From Rhodopirellula sp. (GTDB lineage: Bacteria > Planctomycetota > Planctomycetia > Pirellulales > Pirellulaceae), in the NCBI GenBank assembly GCA_002701385.1, contig NZVD01000074.1, positions 1,663 through 34,538 on the forward strand: a stretch of 32,876 bases of DNA, read 5' to 3'. The notes beneath the pieces were generated by a model. That model saw only the letters and a program-made list of their open reading frames with translations. It did no database searches and was not told the DNA's origin. Position 1 is the first letter of the stretch. Each line of letters starts with the position of its first letter. This document shows, piece after piece, positions 15,282 through 22,457 of this stretch. The position numbers and the translations under genes were made by a program.

Positions 15282-15793
15282 TGAGGCAATAAGTTGGGTC
15301 TTGGCATGTCTGCCGAAATGCCAAGAATAGCGATCATTGTGTCCGGCTTTGTGGTTTGAAGGTGATAGGCGTTGGGCATCTTGCCCGATACCGAAATCAA
15401 AACAGCTTTGCTCGACTTCAGTCGTTTTAACACTTCCTTACTACTGAGACGTTTACCATTCAGATTTACAATACGGCTTTGAGAATTTTCGCTTAGCTGT
15501 GACAGCGACGCCGATTCTGATCGATCATTAAAGATCAAAAGCTCCAGCGTGGTACTCTCAGCAGTCACCTTGAGTGTAGGCCATTCCAATTTCGGTCGGC
15601 GTTCGCCAACTACAAACCATCGAATTTTTGGGACCGTTAGCCTGACCGAATAATAGTCAGAGTCATTATCAGGAATCGCAATGGCACTCCCAACGATGGG
15701 TGGTACATCAGTGGGGAACGCCGGCGTTTCACCAGCTTTGACTGTATTAATCGTGTAAGAAGCAAGTATTAGAACAACACAAATTAGTCGCAT
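15266..15793 (-). CDS. Secreted protein of unknown function
   Basis: A 175-residue product I do not recognise. An N-terminal signal peptide is clear (MRLICVVLILASYTINTVKA, likely cleaved before GETPAF). The rest looks like a small beta-rich exported protein: Tyr/Val-rich strands (DYYSVRLTVPKIRWFVVGERRP), then KVTAESTTLELLIFND, and a stretch where LNGKRLSSKEVLKRLKSSKAVLISVSGKMPNAYHLQTTKPDTMIAILG resembles the end of many planctomycetal secreted hypothetical proteins. No cysteines or metal motifs remain after the signal region. It leads a two-gene minus-strand unit with the GNAT gene (4-nt gap). The start ATG is at 15791-15793, with about 240 nt of divergent intergenic sequence to the porin gene. 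Confidence 0.7.
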   Translation of the reverse strand: MRLICVVLILASYTINTVKAGETPAFPTDVPPIVGSAIAIPDNDSDYYSVRLTVPKIRWFVVGERRPKLEWPTLKVTAESTTLELLIFNDRSESASLSQLSENSQSRIVNLNGKRLSSKEVLKRLKSSKAVLISVSGKMPNAYHLQTTKPDTMIAILGISADMPRPNLLPQPLKD

Positions 15794-16034
15794 CCTGATG
15801 ATCTCCTAGGGAAAACTTTTTCTCTGATAACAGCCTCACTGCTGTCGCAGTCTAGCAAATATATTCGATTCCCCAAGCGACTATAAGAACAAACAGAATA
15901 AAAAATAGTGTCCAGAACGTACCTCGCAAAAATATGAAAGTGAAATGAGCAATAGCTTGTTGTTTGTTCACTTGGCAGAATCAACTTTTACCCTTAATAA
16001 ACCGATATTTACTCAAGAGGGGAAAGCTTGATCT

Positions 16035-17408
16035 ATGTGCAATTATTATCAAAAACTATCTATTAACATCTTGTTGTTAGTAATTTGTCCATCGCTTCCT
16101 TGCCTGGCACAGAGCCGTTCGGTCGAACCAGGTAGGATTGTTTATGAAAATCCTATCAATCCGGTGTCGATGAACACACTTGCTCTGCCAGAAGGACTCG
16201 ACTCAGCCAAGGAAAAGGCTCGCGAATTCGAATTCGGCGGTGAATTCCGCATGCGTTACCACAATGAGAACAATCACCGGCCCTCACCAACTCTTGCCAA
16301 CTCGCTTGGTCTAACCGGAACCGACGATGACTTCATACTATATCGCACACGACTGTGGATGGATGCAAAGTTTAATGAACGCCTGAATCTGTACGTCGAG
16401 ATGCTCGATGCCGAAAGCAGTCTGGAGAACTTCCCATCGCGTGGTAATGAAGTTGACCGTCTGGATCTTCATCAGGCTTACGCTGACATCGCACTTAATG
16501 ATCACCTCCAGGCAAAGCTCGGGAGACAGTCGGTTGATATCGGTTCAACGCGGTTGGTTGGTGAAGGGGAATGGGCGAATACTCGCCGAGCATTTGACGG
16601 CCTGCAGCTTTCTCTGGAAAACGAAAACTTTGACCTGGATGCATACTATCTTCATCCGCTATCCATGCAACGGCAAGGTTTCAATCAGACGAATAATGAC
16701 GTCCGTCTGTATGGTATCAACACCCGCCAGCAGGTTAATGAAAAGATTACGCGGAGTTACTACTGGTTGTCGCTGGAACTAGATAATATCGATGCTCGAT
16801 ATGACACCTTCGGTTTCCATTCAAAAGGGGCACGCGGTGATTTGCTTTATGAGTTTGAGGGCGGTGTGCAGGCTGGCCGAAATCCTGATCAGACAAACCA
16901 TCTGGCTGGTTTAGCTGTCATTGGATTGGGAACCGAGTTGCAAGGGAAAATACCTGGTCAATTGTGGGTTTACTACGAGTGGGCCTCTGGTAGTGATACT
17001 CCTGGGAATGGATGGCACCATTACTTCCCGCGCGCCCATCGTCATCTTGGATACATCGATTTATTTGGACGTCGCAATCTAAATGACGTCAATGTGCGAT
17101 GGGATTACCAACCGACCGAGTCACTTGAACTGCGAGTGCACTATCATTATTTCAGTCTCGCCAATCGTGCGGATGTTCCCTACAACACCAACATGACTCC
17201 GTTTGCAGGACTCGGGGCGAATACGTCAGGTAGCAGCAGTTTGGGTCATGAAATTGACTTGCTGGCAACTCTGAAGCTGAACGAGCGGCTGAAATTCCAA
17301 CTCGGGTATGCACACTTCTTTGCGGGTGCATACTATCAAACAACCCCGGGCGCACCTCATTCCGGTGATGCGCAATTCTTTTATACGCAGATGTCGTTGG
17401 AATTTTAA
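16035..17408 (+). CDS. Outer-membrane beta-barrel, alginate-export type
   Basis: A predicted outer-membrane porin of 457 residues. The signal peptide runs to about residue 25 (PCLAQS), followed by a short periplasmic segment and alternating beta strands. The N-terminal barrel pattern (FEFGGEFRMRYHNENNHRP, LYRTRLWMDAKFNERLNLYVEMLDA, LHQAYADIALNDHLQAKLGRQSVDIGSTRLVGEGEWANTRRAFDGLQLS) is the signature of the alginate-export (AlgE-like) family. The last residue is Phe (SLEF), as expected for assembly by the BAM machinery. It would carry acidic or neutral sugars across the outer membrane. GAGGGGAAAG lies about 10 nt before the ATG. The next gene encodes a Tat-exported isomerase, and the surrounding block encodes exported enzymes, suggesting carbohydrate handling. 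Confidence 0.85.
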   Translation: MCNYYQKLSINILLLVICPSLPCLAQSRSVEPGRIVYENPINPVSMNTLALPEGLDSAKEKAREFEFGGEFRMRYHNENNHRPSPTLANSLGLTGTDDDFILYRTRLWMDAKFNERLNLYVEMLDAESSLENFPSRGNEVDRLDLHQAYADIALNDHLQAKLGRQSVDIGSTRLVGEGEWANTRRAFDGLQLSLENENFDLDAYYLHPLSMQRQGFNQTNNDVRLYGINTRQQVNEKITRSYYWLSLELDNIDARYDTFGFHSKGARGDLLYEFEGGVQAGRNPDQTNHLAGLAVIGLGTELQGKIPGQLWVYYEWASGSDTPGNGWHHYFPRAHRHLGYIDLFGRRNLNDVNVRWDYQPTESLELRVHYHYFSLANRADVPYNTNMTPFAGLGANTSGSSSLGHEIDLLATLKLNERLKFQLGYAHFFAGAYYQTTPGAPHSGDAQFFYTQMSLEF

Positions 17409-17544
17409 GCTGACGTTACGCCGGGGAAAGTCGAAAACAATAATCAGGAAACTATCCATTTATCAAAGTCTTCGGGCGGACTCTATTTGCTTCAGTGAGT
17501 ATGATTGGTAGACTCAATCAGTAATTCAAGATGGAGCCAAAAAA

Positions 17545-18438
17545 TTGAAACGACGAGACTTTCTCAAAACAACAGCAGGATCTAGTGCTCTCGGCTTAAC
17601 GACTTCTCTCGCCCGCCCACTTATGGCGTTACCGGAAAATTCAAAATACAAAGCTACCATTGGTCTGCAGTTGTGGACCGTTCGCAACGAATTGAAGCAA
17701 GATAAGCAGGCAACACTAAAGTCGGTCGCAGATGCCGGTTATCAACAAGTTGAATTTGGTGGTGTCGATCAGGGCCTCGAACTCCAGACGCTCTGTAAGG
17801 ACCTTGGCTTGAAAATGACGTCCTCGTTCATCAATTGGCAAGCTATTTGTAACCCGAAAAACAAAAATGCTCCTTCTCTGGAATCGGTGATCGAGGATGC
17901 AAAGAAACTGGAATTGAAGCACCTTGTATTTGGTTATATTGGCAAAAGCTTTCGTCAGACAGCAGATCAGTTCCACGCCCATATTGAACGCGCTAATCTA
18001 TTTGGAGAGATGTGTAAAAAGGCAGGGATCCAATTGTGTTATCACAATCATGCTTTTGAATTTGAGAAAATCGAAGGTGACAAAACAGGATTTGATTTGT
18101 TCATAGAAGGTTTTGACCCGGAAAACTGCAAGTTTGAATTGGACGTATTCTGGGTGAAGATCGGAGGCTGGGATCCCTATCGAACCTTAAAGCGACTGGA
18201 TGGTCGTGTTTCTCAAGTTCATCTTAAAGATCTTAAGTTAGGTTCTCCGATTTTCTATGACGAGAGTCAAGTTCCTCATGATTCCTTTAAAGAACTGGGG
18301 AACGGGTCGATTGATATGCGGAAAGTGATGAAGATTTCTGAAGCGATTGGTGTGGAACAATGTCATGTTGAGCAAGATCAGTCGTCTGATCCGATTAAGA
18401 GCATTTATCAAAGCATTTCGCATCTCCATACGCTCTGA
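17545..18438 (+). CDS. Tat-exported sugar phosphate isomerase/epimerase-like TIM barrel
   Basis: A xylose-isomerase-like TIM-barrel protein (IolE/IolI relatives) of 297 residues. The N-terminus MKRRDFLKTTAGSSALGL is a twin-arginine signal (RR at 3-4), so the folded, cofactor-loaded enzyme is exported to the periplasm. Barrel features are IGLQLWTVRN, VEFGGVD, the metal-binding segment CYHNHAFEFEK, FELDVFWVKIGGWDP, VSQVHLKDLK and the C-terminal CHVEQDQS. The start is a TTG at 17545, with GGAG 8 nt upstream; the ATG at 17531 is out of frame and closes at once. Substrate unknown. The gene follows the porin by 136 nt and is directly followed by a 10-bp inverted repeat at 18441-18524. Confidence 0.88.
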   Translation: MKRRDFLKTTAGSSALGLTTSLARPLMALPENSKYKATIGLQLWTVRNELKQDKQATLKSVADAGYQQVEFGGVDQGLELQTLCKDLGLKMTSSFINWQAICNPKNKNAPSLESVIEDAKKLELKHLVFGYIGKSFRQTADQFHAHIERANLFGEMCKKAGIQLCYHNHAFEFEKIEGDKTGFDLFIEGFDPENCKFELDVFWVKIGGWDPYRTLKRLDGRVSQVHLKDLKLGSPIFYDESQVPHDSFKELGNGSIDMRKVMKISEAIGVEQCHVEQDQSSDPIKSIYQSISHLHTL

Positions 18439-18440
18439 GG

Positions 18441-18524
18441 ACTTCCCAAATCTTAAATGAATCTCTTGCTCTATTAAGTTGTCTTTCTGTCCAGGCTCAA
18501 TGGCAGGATATAGGTTTGGGAAGT
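18441..18524 (+). repeat. Inverted repeat after the isomerase stop codon
   Basis: ACTTCCCAAA (18441-18450) and TTTGGGAAGT (18515-18524) are perfect 10-bp inverted copies. The 64 nt between them contain a smaller dyad, CTTAA/TTAAG. A second perfect dyad, TCAAGC/GCTTGA, follows at 18538-18558. There is no T run. In RNA it would close a large hairpin 2 nt after the stop codon. No target duplication is visible at its ends, so I do not call it a transposon. Confidence 0.6.
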
Positions 18525-18686
18525 TAATATGCGGTCGTCAAGCCTCCACGCAGCTTGATACTTTCTCTAGTCTGTTTTCTGCCGCCGATATAGGCCGATA
18601 TTGAAATACCATTACTGTGCAAGTAATTTTTCATGTGTTAGGGTCAAATCCTGAGGTTGTCAGTACATCCGATGGAAGGAATGATA

Positions 18687-20297
18687 ATGGGCATGTTAAA
18701 GAAATTATTGGTTTGTTTGATAGTATTCTCATGTTGGTCACTGATAGGTACATCCGGATACGCGGACGACTCGCTATCTTTTCGCACAATGACGTGGAAT
18801 ATCTGGCATGGCGGTCGTGAAGATGGTGAGAAAATTGGGCCACAACGTGTCGTAGAAGTCATCCGCCAAAGCAAAGCAGACATCGTTGCTATGCAGGAAA
18901 CTTATGGTTCTGGAGAGTGGATCAGTGAACAGCTTGGGTTTCACTTTCACCCCCGTGGTACCAATGTGTCTATTCATAGCCGCTATCCAGTGCTTGAAGA
19001 TATTTCCGTGTTTGAAAAATTCAAGTGTGTTGGCGCGTTATTGGAATTGCCGGAAGGTCGTAAGCTTGCTTTCTATTCAATTTGGTTGCCTTACAACAAA
19101 GAAATTTGGATAGAAGGTACCCGAGATGTTAATGACTTGGATTCAATAAAATCCGCCTGCGATGCTTCGCGGCAAGATTTACAGAAAATGTGGGCCTTAA
19201 TTCAACAGCGACTCAGTGATGCTAAGTATGCAGATATTCCGATTGTGATAGCAGGCGATTTTAATAGCATGTCTCACCTCGACTATATCAAGCCATTCCG
19301 AAATCAGTTTGATGGTGTCGCAATCGACTGGCCCACCAGTCATATCCTGAGTGATGTAGGGTTTCGGGATGCATGGCGTGAGATTCATCCCGAAGTCAAT
19401 CGCAAGGAGGATCGGACCTGGACACCACGCTTTCCGGAACAACAGCAGGATCGTATTGATTTTATCTATTACCGTGGTTCCCGGTTGGAAGTTCGAGATG
19501 CCGTTGTTATCGATGAACATGCTCAAAAATTTCCCTCCGACCATGCCGCATTGGTTACCGAGTTTTCCTGGTGTAAACCAACGTCATCAAATAGCCTACG
19601 TTTGGTCTCTTACAATATTAAGCACGGTTTGGGTAACGATGGACGCATCGATCTGGACCGCACCGCGGCATTGCTAAATAACCTACACGCCGATTTCATC
19701 GGTTTGCAGGAAGTCGACAACAAGGTCAGACGCAGTGGCATGATCGATCAGGCTCAAACTCTCGGCAAATCTTTGGGTATGAATTCCGCCTTTGGTTCCT
19801 TCATGGACTATCAGGGCGGTAAGTATGGCTTGGGGATTCTTTCGAAATATCCAATTTTGGCAGCAAATGAGATTAAACTGCCCACCGGAAATGAACCACG
19901 CGTGGCGTTGGCCTGTAAGGTGCAGCTACCCGATGATCGTGAAATTATGGTGGTTAACTTACATTTTGACTGGGTTAAAGATGATAATTTTCGATTTCAA
20001 CAAGCAAAGGCACTGGCTAAATATCTGGACAATCTGACCCTGCCGTATGTGTTGATGGGAGACTTTAATGATCAACCTCAATCTCGGACATTAGACTTAC
20101 TTTCAAAAGGTACTTTGTCTGCCGTCAAACCAAGTCAGGACCGCTTCACTTTCTCTTCGATACGACCGACAATCGAAATTGATTTCATTTTTGCCGCTCC
20201 CCGGAAAGCCTGGCAGTTTAGATTCAGTCGCGTCTTGAATGGTAAATTAACGTCCGATCATCGGCCGATTTTGGCGGTCCTTGAACTGAAGCCTTAA
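18687..20297 (+). CDS. Exported protein with two tandem endonuclease/exonuclease/phosphatase domains
   Basis: A 536-residue secreted metal-dependent phosphoesterase-like protein. The signal peptide is KKLLVCLIVFSCWSLIGTSGYA. Two full EEP domains follow. The first begins FRTMTWNIWHGG (Asn38), VAMQET (Glu71), then AGDFNS, QDRIDFIYYRG and SDHAALVTEF. The second begins LRLVSYNIKHGLG (Asn310), FIGLQEVD (Glu about 342), then LMGDFNDQP, EIDFIFAAP and SDHRPILAVLEL. Both catalytic sets look intact. The family includes nucleases, sphingomyelinases and inositol-phosphate phosphatases; the substrate is not determined. GGAAGGA at 18674-18680 is well spaced for the ATG at 18687; the frame is open further upstream, with alternative ATGs at 18672, 18681 and 18693. 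An inverted repeat follows at 20310. Confidence 0.88.
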   Translation: MGMLKKLLVCLIVFSCWSLIGTSGYADDSLSFRTMTWNIWHGGREDGEKIGPQRVVEVIRQSKADIVAMQETYGSGEWISEQLGFHFHPRGTNVSIHSRYPVLEDISVFEKFKCVGALLELPEGRKLAFYSIWLPYNKEIWIEGTRDVNDLDSIKSACDASRQDLQKMWALIQQRLSDAKYADIPIVIAGDFNSMSHLDYIKPFRNQFDGVAIDWPTSHILSDVGFRDAWREIHPEVNRKEDRTWTPRFPEQQQDRIDFIYYRGSRLEVRDAVVIDEHAQKFPSDHAALVTEFSWCKPTSSNSLRLVSYNIKHGLGNDGRIDLDRTAALLNNLHADFIGLQEVDNKVRRSGMIDQAQTLGKSLGMNSAFGSFMDYQGGKYGLGILSKYPILAANEIKLPTGNEPRVALACKVQLPDDREIMVVNLHFDWVKDDNFRFQQAKALAKYLDNLTLPYVLMGDFNDQPQSRTLDLLSKGTLSAVKPSQDRFTFSSIRPTIEIDFIFAAPRKAWQFRFSRVLNGKLTSDHRPILAVLELKP

Positions 20298-20309
20298 GCT
20301 AGCAGTCCG

Positions 20310-20357
20310 AAAACACATGATTCGAGCTAACGTTGAAGGCTTGCCGTTGATGTGTTT
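20310..20357 (+). repeat. Inverted repeat after the tandem EEP gene
   Basis: AAACACAT (20311-20318) and ATGTGTTT (20350-20357) form a perfect 8-bp stem, with an inner AACG/CGTT dyad. It starts 13 nt after the stop codon. A run of A rather than T follows, so it is not a classic terminator in this direction. Confidence 0.5.
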
Positions 20358-20513
20358 CTAAAAAACCTTGAACTCAAATACTGAATCGAAGCGGAGCTGT
20401 CCCATTCAGTTTCCGCGAAGGTTTGGAAAGGTTGATCTCATTTTGGCGGTGATAACAAGAACTTTCGTCTTTTGTATTTTTTGGTAAATCCACGAAAATA
20501 CTAGATCCTAGTC

Positions 20514-20544
20514 TTTACTCTGTACTTTGGTACGGAGTTATAAT
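20514..20544 (+). promoter_or_regulatory. MerR-type promoter and operator
   Basis: A -35 element TTTACT (20514-20519) and a consensus -10 TATAAT (20539-20544) are separated by 19 bp, the overlong spacer typical of MerR-family promoters. Filling the spacer are the half-sites ACTCTGTAC (20517-20525) and GTACGGAGT (20530-20538), with one mismatch and a four-base centre. The core GTAC-N4-GTAC with the flanking GGA matches the known mercury (mer) operator more closely than the ZntR- or CueR-type sequences I know. It lies directly before the regulator gene at 20551, so the regulator is probably autoregulated. Confidence 0.85.
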
Positions 20545-20550
20545 TCTTGC

Positions 20551-21003
20551 ATGGAACAAAAATTACAAGAACTAATGACGATTGGTGGTCTGGCCAAAGA
20601 GGCTGGGGTTGGCGTTGAAACTGTCCGATTTTATCAGAGGAAGGGGCTGCTCAGGATACCTGACCGAACGTCAGGTTTTCGAAAGTATTCTGAATTAGAC
20701 CTGCGTCAGATCAGGTTTATCAAAAGAATTCAGGAACTTGGCTTCACGCTCAAGGATGCAGAATCCCTTCTTGAGATTACTTTTTGTTCCCCCAAGACAC
20801 GACCACTTCTTGAAAAGGTTTGTAACGAGAAGATCGTGGAGATTGAAAAAAAAATAGCTGATTTGAATGGCATGTTGGTTGAACTACGCCAGTTTCACCA
20901 ATCATGCGGTTGTGAAGCGTCGAATACTCTTCAATGCAGCCTTCTTGAATGTTTTGAAAACGATTGGGAATGCTGCGAGAACCCTAATAGGAGAAAGAAA
21001 TGA
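20551..21003 (+). CDS. MerR-family metal-responsive regulator
   Basis: A 150-residue DNA-distorting transcriptional activator. The N-terminal winged helix (MTIGGLAKEAGVGVETVRFYQRKGLL, about 9-34, then SGFRKYSELDLRQIRFIKRIQELGF) is very close to mercury-type MerR. The long dimerisation helix (VEIEKKIADLNGMLVELRQF) and a C-terminal cysteine cluster follow: Cys79, Cys91, Cys119, Cys121, Cys129, Cys134, Cys141 and Cys142. The C119-x-C121 to Cys129 layout resembles the metal loop of MerR/ZntR. Cys79, however, lies about five residues further from the helix than the equivalent residue in those proteins by eye, so the metal is not assigned. The start is ATG 20551; the open frame extends to a TTG at 20527 inside the promoter. 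Its TGA overlaps the start of the cysteine-rich gene (ATGA). Confidence 0.93.
   Translation: MEQKLQELMTIGGLAKEAGVGVETVRFYQRKGLLRIPDRTSGFRKYSELDLRQIRFIKRIQELGFTLKDAESLLEITFCSPKTRPLLEKVCNEKIVEIEKKIADLNGMLVELRQFHQSCGCEASNTLQCSLLECFENDWECCENPNRRKK
20989..20994 (+). promoter_or_regulatory. Ribosome binding site of the cysteine-rich gene
   Basis: AGGAGA lies 5 nt before the ATG at 21000, inside the last codons of the regulator gene. It is one of the best Shine-Dalgarno matches in the window and supports real translation of the 45-residue peptide. Confidence 0.85.
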
Positions 21004-21137
21004 AAGATTCTTGTGAATGCTGTAATACTGGCAAATGTATGTGTAAAGCAGCCGCGTGTAACTGCTGTTGCGGTTCTGAATCCTGTGGCTGTAGTTCGCA
21101 ATGTGTCTGTGGAGATTGCTGCACTGCCTGTTGCTAA
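21000..21137 (+). CDS. Metallothionein-like cysteine-rich peptide, 45 aa
   Basis: A tiny cytoplasmic peptide, probably a metal-sequestering metallothionein analogue. It has 17 Cys in 45 residues (positions 5, 7, 8, 13, 15, 20, 22-24, 29, 31, 35, 37, 40, 41, 44, 45): five C-x-C motifs, one CCC and several CC pairs, with no aromatic residue and no His, and no signal peptide. It begins MKDSCECC and ends CCTACC. The ATG overlaps the TGA of the MerR-family regulator, and AGGAGA 5 nt upstream gives strong translation, so the two genes are one operon under the mer-like promoter. It does not match the His- and aromatic-containing SmtA/BmtA bacterial metallothioneins I know. A terminator follows at 21185. 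Metal identity and function are inferred from composition and context. Confidence 0.85.
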   Translation: MKDSCECCNTGKCMCKAAACNCCCGSESCGCSSQCVCGDCCTACC

Positions 21138-21184
21138 CAGAAATTAAATCGGTTACTAATTCAGCGGCGTCTATTGGACGATCG

Positions 21185-21217
21185 AAACAGCGTAGGAAAT
21201 CCCTACGCTGTTTTTTT
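21185..21217 (+). terminator. Intrinsic terminator of the regulator/cysteine-rich operon
   Basis: AAACAGCGTAGG (21185-21196) pairs perfectly with CCTACGCTGTTT (21202-21213) across a five-base loop, and the T run continues to 21217. It lies 47 nt after the stop codon of the cysteine-rich gene and isolates the operon from the next isomerase gene. Confidence 0.94.
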
Positions 21218-21428
21218 GTGCTTGGATGATAGTTATGATGAAATAAAAGCTATTTGAATAAATGCCTCGGGCTGAGTTTAGATTAGAAGGTCGTAAACTA
21301 AACGACTCTTGACTATCCTCAAAATTACGTGGGTTAAAACTGATACAAAACACACTCGCTAGATGGGCAAATGCATTTGCTTGCCTTCCATAACGCTACT
21401 ATCAACTCACAGATTGGATTTCATTACT

Positions 21429-22310
21429 ATGACAAACCATCCACGCCGTCAATTTCTCAAAAAAACACTTATCGCTACTGCTGGAATTGGTTACCTTCCA
21501 CATTTAGCCAACGCAGCCTATGCTCCTAATAAGTCTGCCAAAGGCATGAGATTTGGCTTGGTAACTTACCTTTGGGGTAAGGATATGGATCTTCCCACTT
21601 TATTGGATGTCTGTGAGAAATCCGGAGTTCTGGGGGTTGAATTGCGTACCCAACATGCCCATGGTGTTGAGCCCGAATTATCAAAGCTACAAAGAGCGGA
21701 GGTCAGGAAACGCTTCGCGGATAGCCCGGTAGAGTTGGTAGGTTACGGGTCCAATGCTCAATACCACGAAAACGACCCAGCCAAAGTCAAAGCCAATATC
21801 GCTTTGACAAAAGAATACCTAAGCTTGATGCATGATTGTGGTGGCAGTGGCGTTAAAGTCAAACCGAATGGATTTGTGAATGATGTTCCCCGAGAAAAGA
21901 CCATCGAGCAAATTGGCTTGTCCTTAAATGAAGTGGCGAAATTCGGAAAGGAGCTTGGACAGGAGATTCGCGTAGAGGTTCATGGACGGGGGACAAGTGA
22001 ACTGCCGGTGGTGCGTGATATCTTCAAAGTTGCCACGCATCCCAATGCCACGGTTTGTTGGAACTCCAATGATGTTGATCTCGATGGTGCCGGGCTTGGT
22101 GAAAACTTTGACATGGTGAAAGACCGATTTGGTAGTACCGTTCATATACGTGAACTCAATGTAGGTAATTATCCTTATCCGGAGTTGATGAAAAAGTTTA
22201 ATGAGATGGACTATCAAGGATGGATTTTGCTGGAAGCACGGACCAACCCGGCCGACAAAATCTCAGCATTAATAGAGCAACGTGAGATTTTTGAACGGAT
22301 GATTTCCTGA
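21429..22310 (+). CDS. Second Tat-exported sugar isomerase/epimerase-like TIM barrel
   Basis: A 293-residue protein of the same broad fold as the 17545 gene, but only distantly similar by eye. The N-terminus MTNHPRRQFLKKTLIATAGIGYLPHLANA is a twin-arginine signal (RR at 6-7), cleaved near ANA-AY. Barrel segments are MRFGLVTYLWGKDMDLPTLLDVCEKSGVLGVELRTQHAHGVEP, VELVGYGSNAQYHEND, the metal-binding region IRVEVHGRGTSELP, CWNSNDVDLDG, VHIRELNVGNYPYPEL and GWILLEARTNPADK. I start at ATG 21429 because it places the Tat motif correctly; the frame is open from 21363, but that extension has no matching signal. The substrate is unknown. It is followed by a small perfect hairpin at 22329 and then the sulfatase gene. 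Confidence 0.88.
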   Translation: MTNHPRRQFLKKTLIATAGIGYLPHLANAAYAPNKSAKGMRFGLVTYLWGKDMDLPTLLDVCEKSGVLGVELRTQHAHGVEPELSKLQRAEVRKRFADSPVELVGYGSNAQYHENDPAKVKANIALTKEYLSLMHDCGGSGVKVKPNGFVNDVPREKTIEQIGLSLNEVAKFGKELGQEIRVEVHGRGTSELPVVRDIFKVATHPNATVCWNSNDVDLDGAGLGENFDMVKDRFGSTVHIRELNVGNYPYPELMKKFNEMDYQGWILLEARTNPADKISALIEQREIFERMIS

Positions 22311-22328
22311 TCCCTCATTTGCCTCCAA

Positions 22329-22352
22329 GTCGACTCCTTGAACGGAGTCGAC
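22329..22352 (+). repeat. Perfect hairpin after the second isomerase gene
   Basis: GTCGACTCC (22329-22337) and GGAGTCGAC (22344-22352) form a perfect 9-bp stem with a six-base loop, starting 19 nt after the stop codon. No T run follows, so it may act as a 3' end stabiliser or a weak terminator. Confidence 0.6.
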
Positions 22353-22457
22353 AGTCTAGCGAACTCTAAACTAGCTACAATCAATTCCGTCAGTCTTTCA
22401 GTATGAATGAAATCCTGAATAGCCTTAAAAAATAAAGTACAGATAAGCGAGCGATAA

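Noticed and set aside
18441-18524. A miniature transposon defined by 10-bp terminal inverted repeats
   Set aside because: No flanking target duplication, no second copy in the window, and similar but unrelated dyads follow other genes here.
20514-21217. A conventional mercury-resistance operon
   Set aside because: No merA, merT, merP or other mer genes are adjacent; only the operator and regulator resemble that system.
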